Assembly (NCBI GenBank): GCA_017471045.1
Contig: JAFUWZ010000011.1
Location: forward strand, 1-64,000
DNA from: Bacteroidales bacterium
GTDB taxonomy: Bacteria > Bacteroidota > Bacteroidia > Bacteroidales > UBA932
Length of the DNA: 64,000 nt
Direction of reading: 5' to 3'
Shown here piece after piece: positions 59,284 through 64,000 of this stretch. Positions within the stretch are counted from its first letter, which is position 1, and each line of letters opens with the position of its first letter. The notes beneath the pieces are model-generated. The model did not search any database. It was not told the DNA's origin and worked only from the letters and a program-made list of their open reading frames with translations. A program made the position numbers and the translations under genes.

Positions 59284-60015
59284 ATGAAAAACAGATTCAT
59301 CCATTTCCTGCCGCTCCTCTGCCTGACGGCCCTAACCGCTTGTTTCGACCCATCCGAACCGGAATACCTCTACACCAACCTCTACGCATTCGGCATCGTC
59401 GAGGGCGGACAGATCCGCATTGAGCCCGACGGGATCACCTTCGCCGTCGTCGAGGACAAGTCGGACCAGCACTGGATGGCGCATCACCGCATCTTCCTCT
59501 GCTGCGACGTGCTGCGCATGACGGACGAGACGAGCTATGAAGTCCGCCTCAACTCGTACGAGACCGTCAACTCCAAGCCCGTCCTGGTCAAGAGCGAGAC
59601 CGACGAGAGCGTGTACGGCACCGATGCCGTCTCGTTCGACCAGGACTGGGGGCTCGACTCCCGGCAGCGCACCCTCAACATGGCCCTCCGCTTCACGGCC
59701 CTGAAAAACTCCGAAACGACGCATACGATCGACCTGGTCTATGACGACCAACGGAGCCACCGCGACACGATGTTCTTCGCCCTGCACCACCAGGGGCACG
59801 GCGAATCCTACGAGAACACGGACCACGAAGCCACAGACTTCGAGATCCGGCCGGCCTACATGACTTTCTCCCTGTCCAATGCCCCCGTTCCGGAGGGAGC
59901 CGGATCGTCCATCGTCATCTGCATCGAGTGGGACTGGTTCGTCCCCAACGGACTCCAGTTCCTGAGCCGCGAGACCCGCCGGGAAAAAGTCTGCGGCACC
60001 CTGTATCTCCCCTGA
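59284..60015 (+). CDS. NigD-like lipoprotein
   Basis: 243 aa with a lipoprotein signal (LLCLTALTAC, Cys 20). The opening GIVEGGQIRIEPDGITFAVVED is the OB-like N-terminal domain of the Bacteroidales NigD-like family, followed by a beta-sandwich. NigD was named from a bacteriocin operon, but most relatives have no known function. It is translated 2 nt after the Fur-like gene and may be under that regulator. Confidence 0.75.
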   Translation: MKNRFIHFLPLLCLTALTACFDPSEPEYLYTNLYAFGIVEGGQIRIEPDGITFAVVEDKSDQHWMAHHRIFLCCDVLRMTDETSYEVRLNSYETVNSKPVLVKSETDESVYGTDAVSFDQDWGLDSRQRTLNMALRFTALKNSETTHTIDLVYDDQRSHRDTMFFALHHQGHGESYENTDHEATDFEIRPAYMTFSLSNAPVPEGAGSSIVICIEWDWFVPNGLQFLSRETRREKVCGTLYLP

Positions 60016-60042
60016 ACAAACAGAAAGACACCCTACTGAACC

Positions 60043-61545
60043 ATGGACCCACAAACCCAAAAGAAGTACAACTATTGGCAGTGGCGCATCATCATCGTCT
60101 CGATGGTCTGCTACGCCATCTTCTATTTTGTACGGAAAAATTTCTCCATCGCGATGCCGGGCCTTACGGCCGAATACGGCATCTCCAACACCAGTTTCGG
60201 CATCATCATCGGCCTCGGCTCGATCGTGTACGGCCTGGCGCGCTTCATCAACGGCTTTATCGTCGACAAGGTCAGCACCAAGGTGTTCATGGCCATCGGC
60301 CTCTTCCTCTGCGCCGCGGCCAACTTAGCCTTCGGCTTCGGTGCCGACCTGAGTTACCTGATCACAGGCGTGCATGAAGGGCCGCAGTTCGTCAACATGC
60401 TCATCCTCGTGATGGGCATCACGATCGTACTGAACCAGTATTTCCAGGGCATGGGCTACCCGCCCTGCGCCCGCATGCTGCCGACCTGGATCCCGCCGGG
60501 ACAGCTGGCCACCAAGATGAGCATCTGGAACACCTCCCACTCGATCGGCGCCATCGCCGCATCTGTCGTCTGCGGCCTGATCATGTCCAATATGGGCGCG
60601 GACCTGAGCGGTGACTCTTCCGTGGTCCACGCGATCACGCAGAATCTCGCCGGTTCCATCAAGGGCTGGGAGTCCCTCCCGGCCGCCGAACAGACCTCCC
60701 GCGTCCTGTCCTATGCCGGCCACTACGGCGCCTGGCGCTGGTGCTTCTGGATCCCGGCCCTCTTTGCCGTCTGCGGCGGCATCATCATCCTGCTCGGGCT
60801 CAAGGACAAGCCCCAGGACGTCGGCCTGCCCGAAGTCGAGGGCACGCACACCGGCAAGGACGACACCGCCGGGCAGAAAGGGGCCCACAGCGCTTTCCTG
60901 CGCCACATGGTCTTCAAGAACCGCTGGGTCTGGACCCTTTCCATCGCCAACATCTTCGTCTATGTGCTGCGCGTCGGCGTCCTGGACTGGGGCCCGAAAT
61001 TCCTGACCGAGCACCGCGGCATGGACATCAAGTCCGCCGCCTGGTCCGTCGCGTTCTTCGAGCTGCTCGCCATTTTCGGCACCATCTTCGCCGGCTGGGC
61101 CACCGACCACCTCTTCAAGGGCAAGGCGCACCGGATGTGCGTCGTCAGCATGGTCGGCGCCGTGATCTTCTTCGGCCTCTTCGCCCTGCTGCCCAACATC
61201 CCCACGGCCTTGTCGATCTTCATCCTCGCCCTCGGCGGTTTCTGCATCTACGGACCGCAGGCCTTGATCGGCATCGGCGCGGCCAACCAGGCGACCAAGG
61301 AAGCCTCGGCGACGGCCAACGGCCTGACCGGCATTCTCGGCTACGTCGGTTCGGCGCTGGCCGCCATCGCGATCGGCCTGATCGCCGACCACTTCGGCTG
61401 GAACGCCGTCTTCCTCACCTTCATCTTCGTCGGCATCATCGGCGTGCTGATCTTCCTTTCGATGTGGAATGCCCCGCGCGACGGGTACGCCCGTGCCCAG
61501 GCCTTCACAGCCTCGCTGGTCGAGAAAGAAAAAGAAAAGGAATAG
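60043..61545 (+). CDS. MFS organophosphate:phosphate antiporter (GlpT/UhpT type)
   Basis: 500 aa with about 12 helices. The OPA-family signature lies in the first third (CYAIFYFVRKNFSIAMPGL; GSIVYGLARFINGFIVDKVSTKVFMAIG). Central GYPPCARMLPTWIPPGQLATKMSIWNTSHSIGA near residue 145 matches GlpT/UhpT. It probably imports a sugar- or glycerol-phosphate in exchange for phosphate. The long loop with GLPEVEGTHTGKDD around residue 270 is the central cytoplasmic loop. Convergent with GT39 across 10 nt. Exact substrate uncertain. Confidence 0.9.
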   Translation: MDPQTQKKYNYWQWRIIIVSMVCYAIFYFVRKNFSIAMPGLTAEYGISNTSFGIIIGLGSIVYGLARFINGFIVDKVSTKVFMAIGLFLCAAANLAFGFGADLSYLITGVHEGPQFVNMLILVMGITIVLNQYFQGMGYPPCARMLPTWIPPGQLATKMSIWNTSHSIGAIAASVVCGLIMSNMGADLSGDSSVVHAITQNLAGSIKGWESLPAAEQTSRVLSYAGHYGAWRWCFWIPALFAVCGGIIILLGLKDKPQDVGLPEVEGTHTGKDDTAGQKGAHSAFLRHMVFKNRWVWTLSIANIFVYVLRVGVLDWGPKFLTEHRGMDIKSAAWSVAFFELLAIFGTIFAGWATDHLFKGKAHRMCVVSMVGAVIFFGLFALLPNIPTALSIFILALGGFCIYGPQALIGIGAANQATKEASATANGLTGILGYVGSALAAIAIGLIADHFGWNAVFLTFIFVGIIGVLIFLSMWNAPRDGYARAQAFTASLVEKEKEKE

Positions 61546-61555
61546 ACCCCTGCCG

Positions 61556-63127
61556 CTACCGCCAGATCCCGTAGAGACCCTCCGGAGAAAGGCTACGGGT
61601 GCGGCCGGAGGCCTTCAGGATGCCGCTGTATCGACCCGATACGGCGGCATCGGCTTTCTCGGAGAGGATCACCGCCGCACCGTCGGGAATCACGGCCGGA
61701 TCCTCCAGGAAAGCGTCGGGATCCACGGCTTTGACCGGCCGGTGGAGGTAAACGTCAATGTTCTCCCCGCCCTTCAGGCCCAGGGTGCAGACGGAGGCGT
61801 CAAGCGCCACTTCCTCGCTGAGCTGACGATAGCCGATGCGGGCGTTGACCTGCGGGAGAAGGGGCGAAGCGAGGGCAAGGGTCAGCATCAGGGAGGCCGA
61901 CAGGGCCAGGACCGGACGCTGCCAGCCGGTCTTCAGGGAGACGAGGGCCAGGATCGCCCCGGCGAGCAGGACGCAACCGGCCGGGATCAGCAGCGGCGTG
62001 CGGATGAAGTCGTATTCCGCCGGGACCGACAGGAGACCGAAGCAGAAATACGCCGCGGCGACGGCCGCCCCGACCAGTGCCCAGAGGGCCGCCGTCACCC
62101 CCATCGTCCCGCGCATCCAGGGCTCCCACCCCCGGCGCTTCCCGACCTGCACGAAGAGCGAGACCCAGAACGGCACCTGCGGAAGCAGGTAGATGGCCAG
62201 CTTGGAGCTGAAGAGCGACAGCAGGACAAGACCGGTGAGCACCACCGACAAATAGAAGCGTTCCGGCCGGGACCGGCGCGTATCCGGCTTCTGCGGCAGG
62301 CAGGCCACGACGATGGCGGGCACCGTCAGCAGGCACCAGGGAGCCGCCACGCCCCAGATCACAGCCCCGTAATACCAGAAAGGCGCCTGATGATGGAAAG
62401 CATGAACCGCCCGGTCGAAGGTCTGGTGGAAGAGCAGGTTTCCCAGATACTCCGGCCCCGCTTCCGCATAAACCCCGCCCAGCCACAGCAGGCTCAGCCC
62501 GCCCAGGATGGCCCAGAAGGGCCAGTTGAAGACCTTCGCAAGCGAAATGTCCCGGCCGCCGGCCACCCTATACACCAAGACGGACAGGATCGGGAGCAGC
62601 AGGCCGACCGGGCCTTTGGTAAAGAGCGCCAGGAAGGTGAAAAAACCGAACCGGCCGCACTTCCCCGTCCAGGCCGCGCGAAGCGCCAGCACGATCCAGA
62701 AGCACATCAGCAGGTCCATCCGCAGATAGACAGACGTCCCGAGGAACAGGCCCGTCGTCAGCAGCATCGCGGCCGCGGCGGCCCGGCTCAGCGCATGCTC
62801 CCGCCGGAAGGTCCAGCGGTCCATCACCGCGACGATCCCGAGGGCCGGCAGCAACGAAAACAGCGCCAGCGCCGGCATGCTGTGGGTCCCGAACAGGCGC
62901 CGGCACAGCATCACGATCCAGAAATACAGCGGCGGCTTGTCCGCATAGGGGATGCCGTGGTTGGAAAAACTCAGCCAGTGCCCGTCCGCAAGGGCCTCGT
63001 CCGCGATGCTCAAATAGCGCAGCTCGTTGGCCGGCGTGAAATCCCGCAGGACCAGCACCGGCAAGAGGCACAACAGAAACGGAAGCCATACGGAAAGCAG
63101 CGGGTGACGCTCAAACAGGGTCTTCAT
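61556..63127 (-). CDS. ArnT-like glycosyltransferase family 39 membrane protein
   Basis: 523 aa with about 10-12 helices. The first periplasmic loop has the PMT/ArnT-like signature FTPANELRYLSIADEALADG and the following ISFSNHGIPYADKPPLYFW near residue 60. The canonical acidic pair (DE-x-RY) is NE here. It uses a polyprenyl-phosphate sugar to glycosylate a lipid or protein. It starts inside the end of the LAB_N gene (17-nt overlap). With that gene and the polyprenol-P transferase upstream it forms a lipid-glycan modification unit. Confidence 0.86.
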   Translation of the reverse strand: MKTLFERHPLLSVWLPFLLCLLPVLVLRDFTPANELRYLSIADEALADGHWLSFSNHGIPYADKPPLYFWIVMLCRRLFGTHSMPALALFSLLPALGIVAVMDRWTFRREHALSRAAAAAMLLTTGLFLGTSVYLRMDLLMCFWIVLALRAAWTGKCGRFGFFTFLALFTKGPVGLLLPILSVLVYRVAGGRDISLAKVFNWPFWAILGGLSLLWLGGVYAEAGPEYLGNLLFHQTFDRAVHAFHHQAPFWYYGAVIWGVAAPWCLLTVPAIVVACLPQKPDTRRSRPERFYLSVVLTGLVLLSLFSSKLAIYLLPQVPFWVSLFVQVGKRRGWEPWMRGTMGVTAALWALVGAAVAAAYFCFGLLSVPAEYDFIRTPLLIPAGCVLLAGAILALVSLKTGWQRPVLALSASLMLTLALASPLLPQVNARIGYRQLSEEVALDASVCTLGLKGGENIDVYLHRPVKAVDPDAFLEDPAVIPDGAAVILSEKADAAVSGRYSGILKASGRTRSLSPEGLYGIWR

Positions 63128-63749
63128 TTTTTCGGTGTGCCAAGGCGATCATGATGTTGCGGACGGAGGCCACGATGCCGATCTGGCCGGCGACGAGCAC
63201 CCAGTCGTGGCGGATCAGGCCATAGACGATGATCATCAGGGAGCCGGCCACGGAGAGGATCCAGAAGGACATCGGAAGGGAGGATTCGCCGTGCCGCACG
63301 CTATAGAACCATTGGAAGAGGAAACGCGACTTGAAGACGATCTGCCCGGCGATGCCGAAGCAGAGCAACGGGCCCGTCACTTCGGCGTCCCGGAAGAAAT
63401 CTGTCGTGAAAGAGTCCGAACGGGCCAGCATCAGCCCCACCGCGAACAGGGGAGCCACGGCGACCAGCAGCGGCACGACCCGCGGCATACGGTCGAACAG
63501 TCCCTTCGTCCGCAGGTTCCACAAATAAATATAGAAAGAGATGCACTCCCCGATCAGGATCGCGAGATCCCGGCGCAGCCAGCCGTACCAGAGCAGGATC
63601 AGCGAACCCACGATGCTGAAAAGCCAAAACAGCATCGGGGACTCGACCTTCCGGTGCTTTTCGGACAGATACCACTGGACCAGTACCCGCGCCGTGAAAA
63701 ACAGCTGGGCAGCAAATCCGACGCAATAGATCCAGAGCGGACTGTTCAT
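63111..63749 (-). CDS. LAB_N (lipid-A-disaccharide synthase N-terminal domain) membrane protein
   Basis: 212 aa with two tandem copies of the roughly 72-residue LAB_N unit: LWIYCVGFAAQLFFTARVLVQW near the start and LLCFGIAGQIVFKSRFLFQWFYS near residue 125. Each is followed by a second membrane pair (SPMLFWLFSIVGSLILLWYG; LPMSFWILSVAGSLMIIVYG). In LpxB this unit is an N-terminal extension; as a free protein it often sits beside GT2/GT39 genes. It overlaps GT39 by 17 nt, and the polyprenol-P glycosyltransferase lies 6 nt upstream. Confidence 0.87.
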   Translation of the reverse strand: MNSPLWIYCVGFAAQLFFTARVLVQWYLSEKHRKVESPMLFWLFSIVGSLILLWYGWLRRDLAILIGECISFYIYLWNLRTKGLFDRMPRVVPLLVAVAPLFAVGLMLARSDSFTTDFFRDAEVTGPLLCFGIAGQIVFKSRFLFQWFYSVRHGESSLPMSFWILSVAGSLMIIVYGLIRHDWVLVAGQIGIVASVRNIMIALAHRKNEDPV

Positions 63750-63755
63750 GGGCGC

Positions 63756-64000
63756 TTACTTCAAGTTGGTATGGGCCACAAGATAAGAAATATGCCGGGA
63801 TTTCATCCAGCGGAAGGCGAAACAATCAGCCAGAGGCCCCCAGAAACGATTCCACAGATGGTATTTGGACCGGCCGGCGGTACGAGGAAAATGGCGGACC
63901 GGGATCTGCCGGACCCGGCCCCCTTCGAGCTGGACCAGCGCCGGCAGGAAGCGGTGCATCCCGTCGAACAGGGGCAGTTTCCGGGCCATTCGGGTCCGGA
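63756..64000 (-). CDS. Polyprenyl-phosphate glycosyltransferase (DPM1-like), C-terminal part only
   Basis: Partial: the frame stays open to the window edge (RTR upstream of MARKLPLF). The visible 80 or so residues, KLPLFDGMHRFLPALVQLEGGRVRQIPVRHFPR, SKYHLWNRFWGPLADCF, match the C-terminal end of GT2 DPM1/GtrB-like enzymes that charge polyprenyl phosphate with a sugar. It provides the donor for the GT39 downstream. The Met at 63989 is internal. Confidence 0.85.
   Translation of the reverse strand, partial: RTRMARKLPLFDGMHRFLPALVQLEGGRVRQIPVRHFPRTAGRSKYHLWNRFWGPLADCFAFRWMKSRHISYLVAHTNLK

Overview
The window is chromosomal DNA of a GC-rich member of the Bacteroidales (phylum Bacteroidota). Three things point there. 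Many genes are preceded by the Bacteroidota sigma-70 -7 box TAnnTTTG (TATCTTTG or TATATTTG) with little or no Shine-Dalgarno sequence. Several families are typical of the group: NigD-like and OmpH-like lipoproteins, the Rpb6-type omega subunit, the HU/CCDC81-like membrane protein, DUF6515, DUF4922-SpoIID and the rSAM/lipoprotein pair. The local order pdxJ / nadK-uppS-bamA-ompH is also typical. An uncultured gut or rumen lineage (Rikenellaceae- or Cryptobacteroides-like) is possible, but I cannot fix the genus. Almost all of the window is ordinary core and envelope genes. There is no phage, insertion sequence or CRISPR array.

Layout. 1-9143: an S9 peptidase, TcdA, an esterase, an SLC1 transporter with an exported nitrilase-like protein, an SDR, and a two-gene set of a barrel-like protein and a lipoprotein. 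The lipoprotein diverges from a radical SAM/SPASM gene (9215-10318). 10319-11040 is a low-GC patch of decayed genes. 11117-13099 is an SPFH - ribbon-helix-helix - CPBP protease set. 13254-19431 holds tRNA-Leu and the run prfB-fumarase-AsmA. 19471-22339 is a beta-helix protein divergent from murI. 22388-30121 is one tightly packed six-gene operon: an HU-domain membrane protein, a NUDIX hydrolase, DUF4922-SpoIID, an AmpG-like permease, NamZ and a DUF6515 protein. It looks like a peptidoglycan scavenging or recycling unit. 30288-32864 holds tRNA-Asn, a lipoprotein remnant and a GH31 lipoprotein. 33049-40820 holds lspA, ileS fused in frame to a TraR/DksA-like protein, cvpA, tsaB, a cysteine-free TlpA-like lipoprotein, a HIT protein and greA. 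41231-49691 runs korB, korA, ompH, bamA, uppS and nadK, with pdxJ divergent. 49741-57089 holds an OmpH-like lipoprotein, a glycosyltransferase, a LysM/binding-fold protein, recN, rpoZ, bamD and trxB. 57164-64000 holds a metallophosphoesterase, a nitroreductase, a Fur-like regulator, a NigD-like lipoprotein, a GlpT-type antiporter, a GT39, a LAB_N membrane protein and the end of a polyprenol-phosphate glycosyltransferase.

Most unusual points: (1) ileS reads without a stop into the following TraR/DksA-family gene, giving one 1255-codon frame; (2) the IleRS active-site signature is GIHH (GxHH) instead of HxGH, an arrangement reported for mupirocin hyper-resistant IleRS2; (3) a short palindromic element lies at 1-52 and again, inverted, inside the coding sequence of tsaB; (4) an rSAM/lipoprotein system has an adjacent barrel-like third gene; (5) the murein-recovery operon couples SpoIID, AmpG and NamZ in one transcript.
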